Source: Sporosalibacterium faouarense
GTDB taxonomy: Bacteria > Bacillota > Clostridia > Tissierellales > VENL01
Reading direction: 5' to 3'
Assembly: GCF_016765695.1 (NCBI RefSeq)
Contig: NZ_JAETGO010000045.1
Span: 24,227 to 88,226, forward strand
Length of the DNA stretch: 64,000 nucleotides
The notes below the pieces were generated by a model. That model was not told the origin of the DNA and did no database searches. It saw only the letters and a list, made by a program, of their open reading frames with translations. This document shows positions 52,541-62,044 of the stretch, piece by piece. A program made the position numbers and the translations under genes. How positions within the stretch are numbered: position 1 is the stretch's first letter; each line of letters begins with the position of its first letter.

Positions 52541-53675
52541 TTGTGATATTCTAGTTTTAACAGCTACCTTTGGGGATGGGCATAAATTTGTTGCTAATGC
52601 AATTAAAGAGCAAGTGCTAGAAGTAAATGAAAATATTAATGTGAGTATAGTAGATATATTTGAAATAGTAAGTCCAAAGTTATCAAAAGGTATCTACAAG
52701 GGATATGAGTTTTTTATAAAAACTAATAGTAATTTATATAATTATTTTTATTACAAAAAGGATAATAACAAAAGATCTCAAACTGACGAATTAATATTAA
52801 AGCTGTACTTAAAGGACTTTGCAGACTATGTAATTGCCCAGAACCCTAAGATAATAATATCTACTTTTCCTATATGTTCAGGATTTGTTTCTAAGATTAA
52901 AGAGAGATACAAAGTAAATATAGCCCTTATAACTTGTATAACAGATGCAGTTGATAGCTGGGAATGGATATATCCTTATACTGATAGATATTTTGTAGCC
53001 AATGAAGATATTAAGGCAAAATTAATCAATAAAGGAATAGATGAGGAGATAATAGTATCCACTGGAATTCCTGTTAGAAGGGAGTTTCTTAATAATGAAA
53101 ATAGAGATAGAGAAAGAGATGATAATAGATTTAAATTATTAATAATGGGTGGGGGAATTGGACTTTTACCTGAAGACTTAAGTTTATATAGATGGCTTGA
53201 TAAATTAGAAAATGTTAAAACTATTGTTGTGACTGGAAATAATGTTAAGTTAATGAATAAATTAGAAACGTGTGAGGATTTAAAAAATATAACTGTATAT
53301 GGTTATACTAATAGAATAAGTGATTTAATGAAAGAAGCAGATGTTTTAGTATCTAAGGCTGGGGGAGTAACTTTGTTTGAAGCTATTACATCTAATCTAC
53401 CAATAATTGCACATAAGCCGACTTTAGGACAGGAAATAGCAAATGGAAGGTTTATTATAGATAAGAAAATAGGGAATGTTTCAAGGGATGTAGAGGGTTT
53501 GAAGGAACAATTGAACTATTTTATTGAATATGATGATTATAGAAGGGAATTGAATCAAAATCTATTTAAGCTACATCAAACATTCAAGATAAGTGATATG
53601 AAAAAACATATTCTTGATCTTTATGTGTATTATAAATCCTATTACTACTATCAAAAATCATATAAATTTTATTAG
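52527..53675 (+). CDS. MGDG-synthase/UgtP-like glycosyltransferase 2
   Basis: The 382-aa paralogue of the preceding gene overlaps it by 14 bp. VLTATFGDGHKFVANAI replaces the GGGHNQAA block and VSKAGGVTLFEAI is the donor block. It has extra Tyr-rich N- and C-terminal segments. Tandem enzymes may add successive sugars to diacylglycerol, giving a di- or oligoglycosyl lipid. ATG 52527 chosen over an upstream in-frame start for its GGGG site. Confidence 0.82.
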   Translation: MSKNNCDILVLTATFGDGHKFVANAIKEQVLEVNENINVSIVDIFEIVSPKLSKGIYKGYEFFIKTNSNLYNYFYYKKDNNKRSQTDELILKLYLKDFADYVIAQNPKIIISTFPICSGFVSKIKERYKVNIALITCITDAVDSWEWIYPYTDRYFVANEDIKAKLINKGIDEEIIVSTGIPVRREFLNNENRDRERDDNRFKLLIMGGGIGLLPEDLSLYRWLDKLENVKTIVVTGNNVKLMNKLETCEDLKNITVYGYTNRISDLMKEADVLVSKAGGVTLFEAITSNLPIIAHKPTLGQEIANGRFIIDKKIGNVSRDVEGLKEQLNYFIEYDDYRRELNQNLFKLHQTFKISDMKKHILDLYVYYKSYYYYQKSYKFY

Positions 53676-53767
53676 TTGAAGAAATAGAATAAATGAAATC
53701 ACATGGGAGAATCTATTATTTTATGTAAAATATAAGGAATGTTTCTTCAATTAGAAAGGTGTACAAA

Positions 53768-54793
53768 ATGAAAAAAAGACTTAATTATATACTTGTAGCT
53801 TTTTTAATAGCATTAACAACTTGGATAATACTTACCAGTGATGATTTAGCAGAATTACCTAAGCTCATTAAAACTACAAATAAGATCTATATCTCATTAG
53901 GACTTTTATGTATGGTAGGTTTTTGGGTATGTGACGGGGCAATTATATTTATGTTAAAAAAAATGATTAATATTAAAAGAAATATGATGAAATCTTTTAA
54001 ATTGTCTATGATTGGACAGTATTTTAGTGCTATTACACCCTTTGCAACTGGAGGACAACCTGCTCAGGTCTACTCTTTAGTTAAGGATTCAGTTCCAATA
54101 GGCAAAGCAACATCGTTATTAATTAATAAATATATAATATATCAAGTTACAGTTACCTTTTATTCTATAATTATGTTTATAGTAAAACTTAACTTTGTTT
54201 ATAGTAAAATCAAAATAGCTTTACCATTTGTAATGACAGGTATTTTAATAAATATTGTAGGCCTATTATTTATTTTTGGAATCTTCTTTAATCCAGTAAT
54301 AATAAAAAAAATAATAGTTTTTCTTTTGAATTTTGGTGAAAAGGTTAGAGTAGTTAAGGATGCCAATAAATATAAAAAGCGCTTAGACCATCATATAACA
54401 GAATATTTAACTAGCATAAAGGGCGTAACAGAAAATAAAATGGTAGCTGTCAAGGTTGTAATTTTAACAATTGTTCAATTAACCTTTAGATTTACTGTAA
54501 CCTACTTTATATATTTGGCTCTAGGATTTAATAAAGCTAGTTTTTTTGATATAATATCAATACAATCTTTATTATATATGGCGATTTCTTTTATTCCAAC
54601 GCCAGGTGGAACTGGAGCTGCAGAGGGAGGATTTTTCATATTGTTTAAAGTCTTTTTTCATGGAGGCGTTCTATTATATGCAGTCTTGCTCTGGAGGATA
54701 ATTAGTTTTTATTTCAATATAGTTGTTAGTGGAGGAGTAACATTAATAGATTACATCATGAGAGTTAAAAATAGGATTGCTTTAGAAAAATGA
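53768..54793 (+). CDS. YbhN/MprF-type (UPF0104) membrane protein
   Basis: The 341-aa protein has about eight TM helices, with the family blocks GQYFSAITPFATGGQPAQVY and SFIPTPGGTGAAEGGF. Homologues include the MprF flippase domain and AglD, associated with lipid or glycolipid translocation. In this cluster it could flip glycolipids made by the two upstream enzymes (inference). ATG 53768 after AAAGGTG. Confidence 0.85.
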   Translation: MKKRLNYILVAFLIALTTWIILTSDDLAELPKLIKTTNKIYISLGLLCMVGFWVCDGAIIFMLKKMINIKRNMMKSFKLSMIGQYFSAITPFATGGQPAQVYSLVKDSVPIGKATSLLINKYIIYQVTVTFYSIIMFIVKLNFVYSKIKIALPFVMTGILINIVGLLFIFGIFFNPVIIKKIIVFLLNFGEKVRVVKDANKYKKRLDHHITEYLTSIKGVTENKMVAVKVVILTIVQLTFRFTVTYFIYLALGFNKASFFDIISIQSLLYMAISFIPTPGGTGAAEGGFFILFKVFFHGGVLLYAVLLWRIISFYFNIVVSGGVTLIDYIMRVKNRIALEK

Positions 54794-54820
54794 TATTATT
54801 AAATATGGGGGTATATGATA

Positions 54821-55690
54821 ATGAAAATTAGCAAAGCTATAATTCCAGCTGCAGGTTTAGGAACAAGATTTTTACCTGCAACAAAGGCACAGCCTAAGGA
54901 GATGCTTCCTATTGTAGATAAACCTACCCTTCAATATATAATTGAAGAGGCTGTAAATTCAGGAATAGAAGATATTTTAATTATAACAGGTAGGAATAAG
55001 AAATCTATTGAGGACCATTTTGATAAGTCTATTGAGCTAGAGTTAGTTCTTGAGCAGAAGGGGAAAACTGAGCTTTTACAACAAGTTAGAAAGATTACAG
55101 ATATGGCAAATATTCATTATATAAGACAAAAGGAACCTAAGGGTCTAGGTCATGCAATATATTGTGCAAAAAATTTTATAGGAAATGAACCATTTGCAGT
55201 ATTCTTAGGTGATGATATAGTAGATTCAGAAAAGCCTTGCTTAAAGCAAATGATAGAGGCATATGGAAAATTTAAGACTACTATTTTAGGGGTACAAGAG
55301 GTACCAATGGATGAAGTGAGTAAGTATGGAATCATAAAAGGTGAATGTATAAAAGAAAGAATATATTGGGTAGAGGATTTAATAGAAAAACCAGCTAAGG
55401 AAGAAGCACCTTCTAATGTAGCAATTATGGGAAGATATATAATTACTCCACAGATATTTGACATATTAGAAAATACTAAACCTGGAAAGGCAGGAGAAAT
55501 TCAGCTAACAGATGCCTTAAAGGAATTGTCAAGGAGAGAAGCAATGTATGCATATAAATTTGAAGGGAAAAGGTATGATGCTGGAGATAAGCTAGGATTT
55601 TTAAAGGCTACAGTTGAATTTGCACTTAAGCGAGATGATCTAAAAGATGATTTTAAGAAATTTCTTTTAAAATTACTAGAAAAAAATTAA
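54821..55690 (+). CDS. galU: UTP-glucose-1-phosphate uridylyltransferase
   Basis: The 289-aa nucleotidyltransferase makes UDP-glucose, the donor for the glycosyltransferases upstream. Signature [24 protein letters not shown]-equivalent [14 protein letters not shown] and [13 protein letters not shown] are present. ATG 54821 has GGGGG at 9 bp; ATG 54815 is too close to it. Confidence 0.94.
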   Translation: MKISKAIIPAAGLGTRFLPATKAQPKEMLPIVDKPTLQYIIEEAVNSGIEDILIITGRNKKSIEDHFDKSIELELVLEQKGKTELLQQVRKITDMANIHYIRQKEPKGLGHAIYCAKNFIGNEPFAVFLGDDIVDSEKPCLKQMIEAYGKFKTTILGVQEVPMDEVSKYGIIKGECIKERIYWVEDLIEKPAKEEAPSNVAIMGRYIITPQIFDILENTKPGKAGEIQLTDALKELSRREAMYAYKFEGKRYDAGDKLGFLKATVEFALKRDDLKDDFKKFLLKLLEKN

Positions 55691-55722
55691 AAGTTAGCAG
55701 TGGAAAAGTGAAAATGAACACG

Positions 55723-55762
55723 AAGAAAACAGGTGAAGAGAATATCACCTGTTTTCTTTTAT
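55723..55762. terminator. Bidirectional terminator between galU and fur
   Basis: A perfect 14-bp stem AAGAAAACAGGTGA / TCACCTGTTTTCTT with an 8-nt loop. T runs lie on both sides, and it touches the stop of the convergent fur-family gene. Confidence 0.87.
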
Positions 55763-56184
55763 TATTTATTATTACATTTATCACACAAACCATATAATTC
55801 AAACTTATGGTCAATTAGTTTAAAGCTCTTTAAGCTATTGTTTATGTTATCTAATGGACAAAAATCTATAATCTCAGTTTTTCCACATTTTTTGCAGATT
55901 ATATGATGATGGTGGTTATCATTACATACCAACTCATAAATAGAAGCATTGTCACTAATATTAGTTTTATGGATAATATTAATTTTTTCAAAGGATTCAA
56001 GATTTCTATATATAGTAGAAAAATTTGTTTTTGGATGTTTTTGAAGTACTTTTTTATGTATCTCCTCAGCAGTAATGAATCTATCTTTATGTTCCATTAG
56101 AACTTCAATTATTGCCTTTCTTTGACTGGTAAGCTTAAAACCATTACGTTTTAACTCTTCTTGTATTTTCTCATTATTTAGCAT
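55762..56184 (-). CDS. Fur-family metalloregulator
   Basis: The 140-aa repressor has an N-terminal winged helix (LTSQRKAIIEVL, TIYRNLESF) and a metal-binding C-terminal half with HHHHIICKKCG and a final CDKC, the two CxxC of the structural Zn site. Fur, Zur and PerR cannot be separated safely; the near-perfect Fur box at 43176 suggests that an iron-responsive member exists and this may be it. AGGAGAG ribosome site. Confidence 0.88.
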   Translation of the reverse strand: MLNNEKIQEELKRNGFKLTSQRKAIIEVLMEHKDRFITAEEIHKKVLQKHPKTNFSTIYRNLESFEKINIIHKTNISDNASIYELVCNDNHHHHIICKKCGKTEIIDFCPLDNINNSLKSFKLIDHKFELYGLCDKCNNK

Positions 56185-56445
56185 TAAAAATCTCTCCTAA
56201 TTATCAATAAAATCGTTTTAAGTGAATTTATAAAGGCTTGTAGAATAAAAGTCATTTGCATGTAATCCCTATAAGTACATTTTATAATATTATTTGTAAG
56301 TATTCAATTATTTACTTATTTATCTAGTAAATATCTATTTTAGTGACTTAGTTAAGTAAAAAAGGTTAAGAATAATATTAGATAAAGATTTAAAAAGGAC
56401 AGACTAAATAATTAATTAATCATTTATTGCTAAAAGGAGAATAAT

Positions 56446-57435
56446 ATGGCTTTTTATAGAATAAAAAAAATTTGGAAACCAGATATATATCAAGGAGCAA
56501 ATAAAAAAGACAAATACTTTGAAGGGTGGTATTTTAAGGTAGTTGATGATAATTGCAATAATACTTATGCATTTATACCAGGAATCTCTATTGATAAGAA
56601 AAACAAATCATCTCATGCTTTTATTCAAATAATTGATGGTAATCAGTGCTCAACAGAGTATGTTAAATATGGAATAGAAGAATTTCGATACTCCAAAGAA
56701 AGATTTGAGATTATTATTGGAGATAATCTTTTTTCAAAAAATCAGATAGATATAGATATTAAGAAATCGAATAATAATATCAGAGGGAAATTACAGTTTG
56801 AAGATATAACTCCATGGCCTGTTAAGCCTTTGTCACCGGGTATAATGGGATGGTATGCTTTTGTTCCTTTTATGGAGTGTTATCATGGTATCTTAAGTTT
56901 AGACCATAGAGTAAAGGGCACTTTAAACTTTAAAGATAAAAAAATTGAGATTTCTAAAGGACGAGGTTATATAGAAAAGGATTGGGGGCGGTCATTCCCT
57001 AAAGGATGGATTTGGATTCAGACTAATCACTTTGAAGAAAGGAGTGTGTCTCTTACTGTTTCATTAGCAGAAATTCCTTGGTTAGGCAGAAATTTTACAG
57101 GGTTTATCATTGGACTACTTTATAAAAACAAACTATATAAATTTACAACCTATAATGGTGGAAAAATTAATTTATTAGAAATAAATAAAGATAGAATTAC
57201 ATTGACAGTTAGTAATAAGGAATATCAGCTAGAAATCAGAGCAATTAAAGGGAAAGGTGTTAAATTATATGCACCAAATCAAGGTATTATGGACGGGAGA
57301 GTTAATGAAAGTTTATCTTCAAAAGTATGGATAAGGCTAACTCATAGAGGTAATGATTCTAAAATTATATATGAAGGTAATGGAAGAAATGCTGGGATAG
57401 AAATATCTAACCCTAAAAGATTATTATTTCAATAG
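56446..57435 (+). CDS. Tocopherol-cyclase-like family protein
   Basis: The 329-aa protein has FEGWYFKVVD, PLSPGIMGWYAFVPFMECYHG and GYIEKDWGRSFPKGWIWIQTNHF, matching the bacterial tocopherol_cycl family. True tocopherol synthesis is not expected in this organism, so the substrate is unknown; a lipid or hydrophobic ligand is likely from the fold. No signal peptide. AAAGGAG ribosome site; monocistronic. Confidence 0.8.
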   Translation: MAFYRIKKIWKPDIYQGANKKDKYFEGWYFKVVDDNCNNTYAFIPGISIDKKNKSSHAFIQIIDGNQCSTEYVKYGIEEFRYSKERFEIIIGDNLFSKNQIDIDIKKSNNNIRGKLQFEDITPWPVKPLSPGIMGWYAFVPFMECYHGILSLDHRVKGTLNFKDKKIEISKGRGYIEKDWGRSFPKGWIWIQTNHFEERSVSLTVSLAEIPWLGRNFTGFIIGLLYKNKLYKFTTYNGGKINLLEINKDRITLTVSNKEYQLEIRAIKGKGVKLYAPNQGIMDGRVNESLSSKVWIRLTHRGNDSKIIYEGNGRNAGIEISNPKRLLFQ

Positions 57436-57466
57436 TGTAAAATTCATAAAAGATAGCATAGCTGAT

Positions 57467-57503
57467 ATGCCCCTATCAATAAGTTTATTAATGATAGGGG
57501 CAT
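57467..57503. terminator. Bidirectional hairpin terminator
   Basis: A perfect 12-bp stem ATGCCCCTATCA / TGATAGGGGCAT between convergent genes; T tail is weak. Confidence 0.75.
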
Positions 57504-57520
57504 TACAATATTTGCTTTTC

Positions 57521-58024
57521 TTAATCTTCAGCATTTTCTTTTACTGCTTCATTTAGTGCTCTTTCAGTTGCAACCTTCCAGTTAGCAGTTGAAACAGTTG
57601 CACCTGCAATTGTATCTACATCGTAGGTTTGCTCTTCCACCATTGTATCTCCCATTGTAACTCTATATTCTTTCAAATTAGGATAAGTTGCTCCATCAAT
57701 TTCTTCACCAGTCCAGTTGTTATAATCAACTTCTTCGCCATCTTCGTTTAGTCTTTTTAAGTCAACGCTAACTATTTGGCCATCTTCAATGACTACAGTT
57801 GAGCTTTCCTGACCATGCTCCCACTTTTCGCCCATTCCAGTATAGGTACCGTCCTCATAAGTTAATGTATTCTCATCATCTTCATCATCGCTAACGTCTC
57901 CGTTATTATCGTCACCAACATTATCATTGTCATTATCTGGCTCGTCATCAGTATTATCATTAGCACATGCTGTGAATGAGAAAATCATTACTAGAACTAA
58001 TAGAAATACTAAAAATCTTTTCAT
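57521..58024 (-). CDS. FMN-binding-domain lipoprotein
   Basis: The 167-aa lipoprotein has a signal peptide with lipobox ending at C20, an Asp/Asn-rich linker (22-52), then an FMN_bind domain. The motif DTIAGATVST (137-146) is the flavinylation site used by ApbE flavin transferase, with S145 the likely attachment residue. Such proteins carry electrons outside the membrane in flavin-based respiration or extracellular electron transfer. No ApbE or quinone-reductase partner is in the window. Confidence 0.87.
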   Translation of the reverse strand: MKRFLVFLLVLVMIFSFTACANDNTDDEPDNDNDNVGDDNNGDVSDDEDDENTLTYEDGTYTGMGEKWEHGQESSTVVIEDGQIVSVDLKRLNEDGEEVDYNNWTGEEIDGATYPNLKEYRVTMGDTMVEEQTYDVDTIAGATVSTANWKVATERALNEAVKENAED

Positions 58025-58138
58025 ATAATCTCCTCCTCATATATTTTAAATTCAAAACAGTTAATTAAGCAAGAAAATCCAGCTTATATAATATTCTGCC
58101 AAAAAAACAAATAATTATAATAGATTTCACAAAAAAAC

Positions 58139-58177
58139 AAAAGTTCTTAGCCATATTTCTAAGCTAAGAACTTTTTA
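58139..58177 (-). terminator. Terminator of the ABC-F gene
   Basis: The stem AAAAGTTCTTAGC / GCTAAGAACTTTT on the minus strand is followed by T-rich sequence, 2 bp past the ABC-F stop. Confidence 0.85.
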
Positions 58178-58178
58178 A

Positions 58179-59840
58179 CTATATTTCAAGTAATTTTTTA
58201 ACTTTATTTATTTCTTTTACAGTATGTTTAAACTCTTTATCAAGCTCTTCTATATTATCATTTTTTGATGGCATAGATAATCTACTTGTAATCTCTGATA
58301 ATCTATTTTCTAGAAGCAAAAGCTTTTCTGCATACTCTTCATTTTTATTATACACACTGTTGTTTAAGCTTTGTATATATTCAGAATAGTTTCCACTAAA
58401 GTCTACTAATTGTTTATCTTCTAAGATTAAGATTCTATCTGCGATCTTATCAATAAATCTTCTATCATGGGAAATAAATAGTAGAGTTCCTTCATAATCA
58501 TCTAAAACCTCTTCAAGTGCCTCTATGGATTCAACATCTAAAAAATTTGTAGGTTCATCTAGTATGATTAAATTTATGTTTTGAACAAAAATTTTAGCAA
58601 AAGCAACTTTTACTCTTTCTCCACCACTAAGAACACTTACTTTTTTATAAACATCTTTATTTCTAAATAATAACCTAGCTAATAAAATTCTTACAAAGGT
58701 TTCAGAATGAATGCTGTCTTTGAGGACATTTGCTAGAATAGTTTGATTCTCATCTAATATTTCTAATTGTTGACTAAAGTACGCTATTTTTGCCTTACTA
58801 GCTATTTTAATACCTTTTTCCAATGATAAAATCATACGTACTAAAGTAGTTTTACCAGTCCCGTTATTTCCAATTAAGGCCACTTTATCACAATTAAAAA
58901 TTTGAAAGTTTATATCTGTGAATAAGGTATTACTGTTAAAAGATTTAGTGAGATTTTCACAACTAATGATAACTTTACTGTGTAGATATTTAATCGCAGG
59001 AATATCTATCTGTGTCTTATTATATTCCTTAGGTTTCTCCTTCTTGTCAAGTTTTTCAATTCTTGTTTCAAAAGATTTGGTGGCTTGGTATAGTTTTGCT
59101 TGTTTAGCAGTTGTACTCCTTCTGTGAAGTCTTGCCTCAGAAATACCCATTCTAGAAGGGGTTTTTTTCATAGTATCTGATCTATGCTTTCTATCAGATA
59201 TAGCATTTTCAAGCTTTCTTTTTTCCTTAATATACTGATTATACTCAAATCTTTTTCTATCCAATTCCATTTTCTTTTGATGCTTATAATTAGAATAGTT
59301 TCCAGAGTACTCCTTGACAGTACCATTTTCAACTTCAATAATTTTATTACATAAACTATCTAGTAAATGTCTGTCATGGGAAATTAATACTAGAGTTCCC
59401 TTAAAATCTTTTAACATTTCTTCAAGTATACTTATTCCTTCCATATCGAGATCGCAAGTGGGTTCATCTGCAAACAATATATCTATATTCTTGCTTAAGC
59501 CTTGGGCTATTTTCAATCTAGTTTTTTCACCACCACTTAAGAACTTTATTTCCTCTTTGTTTTTATCAATAATATTAAATTTTCCAGCTAATTTAGGATT
59601 AATAACATCACCTTTAGGATCATGTAGCTGTGTTATATATGAATGTTGACCATATAAATTTACTACTCCTTGATCAGCTTTAGAACTTTGTGATAAAATA
59701 TTCATTAGTGTAGTTTTACCACTTCCATTAAGACCAACAATGCCTATTCTGTCGCCTGCATACATTTTTAGGTTATCTATAGCGAGAATCAATCTATCAC
59801 CATAATATTTTTTCAAATTTGATACTTCAATTTTAAGCAT
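58179..59840 (-). CDS. ABC-F protein, antibiotic-resistance type
   Basis: The 553-aa soluble protein has two ABC domains with no TM segment: Walker A GLNGSGKTT and GNNGTGKTT, signatures LSGGEKTR and LSGGERVK, and a basic linker helix pair (about 190-265, SRMGISEARLHRRSTTAKQAK) that reaches the ribosomal exit or peptidyl-transferase region in Vga/Vml/Lsa proteins. The short N-terminal arm favours the Vga/VmlR-like resistance group over housekeeping EttA/Uup. Substrate antibiotics cannot be inferred. GGGAGG ribosome site; a small upstream ORF (59972-60061) lies in its leader. Confidence 0.85.
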   Translation of the reverse strand: MLKIEVSNLKKYYGDRLILAIDNLKMYAGDRIGIVGLNGSGKTTLMNILSQSSKADQGVVNLYGQHSYITQLHDPKGDVINPKLAGKFNIIDKNKEEIKFLSGGEKTRLKIAQGLSKNIDILFADEPTCDLDMEGISILEEMLKDFKGTLVLISHDRHLLDSLCNKIIEVENGTVKEYSGNYSNYKHQKKMELDRKRFEYNQYIKEKRKLENAISDRKHRSDTMKKTPSRMGISEARLHRRSTTAKQAKLYQATKSFETRIEKLDKKEKPKEYNKTQIDIPAIKYLHSKVIISCENLTKSFNSNTLFTDINFQIFNCDKVALIGNNGTGKTTLVRMILSLEKGIKIASKAKIAYFSQQLEILDENQTILANVLKDSIHSETFVRILLARLLFRNKDVYKKVSVLSGGERVKVAFAKIFVQNINLIILDEPTNFLDVESIEALEEVLDDYEGTLLFISHDRRFIDKIADRILILEDKQLVDFSGNYSEYIQSLNNSVYNKNEEYAEKLLLLENRLSEITSRLSMPSKNDNIEELDKEFKHTVKEINKVKKLLEI

Positions 59841-59971
59841 AAAAAAACCTCCCTTAAATCTAGAGAGATTATAATATCTGCATATATCATACTACTTATC
59901 AAAATCTTAAAATTTATATAACAATTTCATAGAAAATATCAACTATATAATCTTAAAAGATAAGTACAATA

Positions 59972-60061
59972 TTAAAAATAATCCCATCTAGAAATCAAAA
60001 TAAATATAAATAACCAATTACTTAAAACTATAAAATCATAATAAAAATAACATAAGAACAT
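59972..60061 (-). CDS. Possible leader peptide ORF of ABC-F gene
   Basis: A 29-codon ORF (MFLCYFYYDFIVLSNW, then a hydrophobic tail) with a TTGGAGA site 6 bp before the ATG, ending 131 bp before the ABC-F start. A possible minus-strand promoter (TTGACC, 17 bp, TTTATG near 60190-60215) lies upstream. ABC-F resistance genes are often controlled by such uORFs. AT-rich DNA makes chance ORFs likely. The rest of the 59841-60350 gap shows no gene or clear attenuator with a T run. Confidence 0.35.
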   Translation of the reverse strand: MFLCYFYYDFIVLSNWLFIFILISRWDYF

Positions 60062-60350
60062 ATTATCTCCAATTGAAATATAGAATTAACTTTGGTCACT
60101 TTACTTTAATTAATTTAATCTAAATAGAATTATCTTAACATTTTTTCACCTTACCTTTCTTAACTACCACCTTTATTTTCACATAAAACATAGAAAAAAT
60201 CAAGGGTCAATTAAAATATTAATATCAAAATTTACATTCGACAAAAAATGATTTAATACCTGTTTATTGAACAATTACCTAACATATGGTAGACTATCTT
60301 TAGAACAATTTAAAGGTATTATGTGGATATCAATTTACACAAGGGGGATT

Positions 60351-60707
60351 ATGATGGGAGTACTAGTAGTAGATGACGCTGACTTCATGAGAATTACTAT
60401 AAAAGGACTTCTAGAATCAAATGATATTGAGGTGATAGGAGAAGCATCCAACGGAATTGAAGCAGTTAGGAAATATAAAGAACTAAGTCCGAAATTAGTT
60501 ACTATGGATATTACTATGCCAGAGATGGATGGAATAGGTGCTGTAAAAGAAATCATTAAGATAGATCCAGATGCTAAAATAATGGTTTGTTCAGCTATGG
60601 GACAGCAATCTATGGTTATAGAAGCAATAAAAGCAGGTGCAAAAACTTTTGTGGTAAAGCCATTTGATCAAAAGAAATTTATCAATGAAGTTAAATCTTT
60701 ACTATAG
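60351..60707 (+). CDS. cheY: CheY-like single-domain response regulator
   Basis: The 118-aa stand-alone receiver has the acidic pair DD at 8-9, phospho-acceptor D53 in TMDITMPEMDG, the conserved SA near 83 and K in VVKPF. It would carry a chemotaxis or motility signal to the flagellar switch; no CheA or flagellar gene is in the window. ATG 60351 lies after AAGGGGG; the open frame extends 28 codons upstream without a ribosome site. Confidence 0.88.
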   Translation: MMGVLVVDDADFMRITIKGLLESNDIEVIGEASNGIEAVRKYKELSPKLVTMDITMPEMDGIGAVKEIIKIDPDAKIMVCSAMGQQSMVIEAIKAGAKTFVVKPFDQKKFINEVKSLL

Positions 60708-60751
60708 ATTACATTTAAAAGGTGACTTTTAATAATTTATACATAGTGACC

Positions 60752-60798
60752 AAAATCCTTATAGATTATTAGTTTAATAATCTATAAGGATTTTGTTT
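60752..60798 (+). terminator. Terminator after cheY
   Basis: A perfect 19-bp stem (60752-60770 / 60776-60794) with a 5-nt loop and a T-rich end. Confidence 0.87.
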
Positions 60799-60891
60799 TA
60801 TTAGCTTGTAAAAGGGTACATATTTAATGGTTTTTGAGAAATAATTTAATTTTAGATACAATTATATAAATTATGATGGGAGTTAGTATAA

Positions 60892-61824
60892 ATGGAATCA
60901 AAGAAGTATTTAAAGGTTAGGAATGTATTAGCGGCGATTCTAATATTGAACATACTAGTTGCAATGGCCAAGCTTATATATGGTCTTATTACGGATACAT
61001 CAAGTATGGTAGCAGATGGTTATCATTCATTTTCTGATGGAGCATCGAATGTTGTAGGTATTATTGGGATATGGGTAGCATCAAAGCCAGCTGATGAAAA
61101 TCATCCATATGGACATCATAAATTTGAAACTTTATCAACTATAGTAATCAGTCTTCTGTTGTTCTTTGTTTCATTTCAAATTTTATCTAAAGCATATACT
61201 CGTTTTCAAAATCCTGTTTTACCAAATATAGATATATATAATTATTTAGTAATGATATTAACCCTTATCATTAATATTTTTGTTGTTCGATATGAAGCTA
61301 AAAAAGGTAGGGAGCTTAAGAGTAGCATTTTAATATCTGATTCTAAGCATACAAAAAGTGATATATATGTTTCAATTTCAGTTCTTGTCAGTTTAATTGC
61401 TGTTAAGTTAGGTCTAGTTTTTATTGATACTATAGTTGCTGCAATAATAGCTGTATTAATCATTAAGGCTGGAATCGAGATTTTAGTTCCAGGGATTCAA
61501 ATTCTATCTGATGCTAATATTATGGACAGGGATAAGATACATGATTTAGTTATGATAATGCCAGAAGTGATTTTTTGTCACAAAATTAGAACGAGAGGCA
61601 AGGAAGATCATGTAATGATAGATCTTCATGTTGGAGTGGATAAAGAGTTTACATTGGAATATGCTCATTTACTTGCCCATAGCATAGAAGATATGCTTAA
61701 AAGTAAACTAGAAGGTATAGAGGAAGTAATAGTTCATATGGAGCCTGCCTCTTTACAAGAAGAAGATTTACATAAAAAACAACTTGTGGAAGCTCGAGTA
61801 AGGGATAAAACCAAAAGAAAATGA
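60892..61824 (+). CDS. Cation diffusion facilitator (CDF) transporter
   Basis: The 310-aa metal efflux transporter has six TM helices, the HxxxD metal sites (DGYHSFSD on TM2 and SDSKHTKSD on TM5), HPYGHHKFE after TM2, and a C-terminal cytoplasmic metallochaperone-like domain (230-290). Typical substrates are Zn, Mn, Fe or Co. Monocistronic between two terminators. GGGAG ribosome site. Confidence 0.93.
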   Translation: MESKKYLKVRNVLAAILILNILVAMAKLIYGLITDTSSMVADGYHSFSDGASNVVGIIGIWVASKPADENHPYGHHKFETLSTIVISLLLFFVSFQILSKAYTRFQNPVLPNIDIYNYLVMILTLIINIFVVRYEAKKGRELKSSILISDSKHTKSDIYVSISVLVSLIAVKLGLVFIDTIVAAIIAVLIIKAGIEILVPGIQILSDANIMDRDKIHDLVMIMPEVIFCHKIRTRGKEDHVMIDLHVGVDKEFTLEYAHLLAHSIEDMLKSKLEGIEEVIVHMEPASLQEEDLHKKQLVEARVRDKTKRK

Positions 61825-61905
61825 AGTAATATATATTTGGCAAGAGGCATTATTGTTTTACATCTAAAATGTTAAGATATTTTAATAAATGTAATAATAT
61901 GCTAT

Positions 61906-61952
61906 AATAACACTAACAATGGCAGTTCTTGTTGTTAGTGTTATTTTATTTT
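61906..61952 (+). terminator. Terminator after CDF gene
   Basis: A perfect 14-bp stem AATAACACTAACAA / TTGTTAGTGTTATT, 12-nt loop, T-rich tail. Confidence 0.88.
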
Positions 61953-62044
61953 TGTAATAATATCTTTATTATTAGCTTAATTATAATTCCCAAAGTAAAT
62001 TATTTATTATTAGATTAATCTTTGGGGAAATAGGAGGATTGGTT

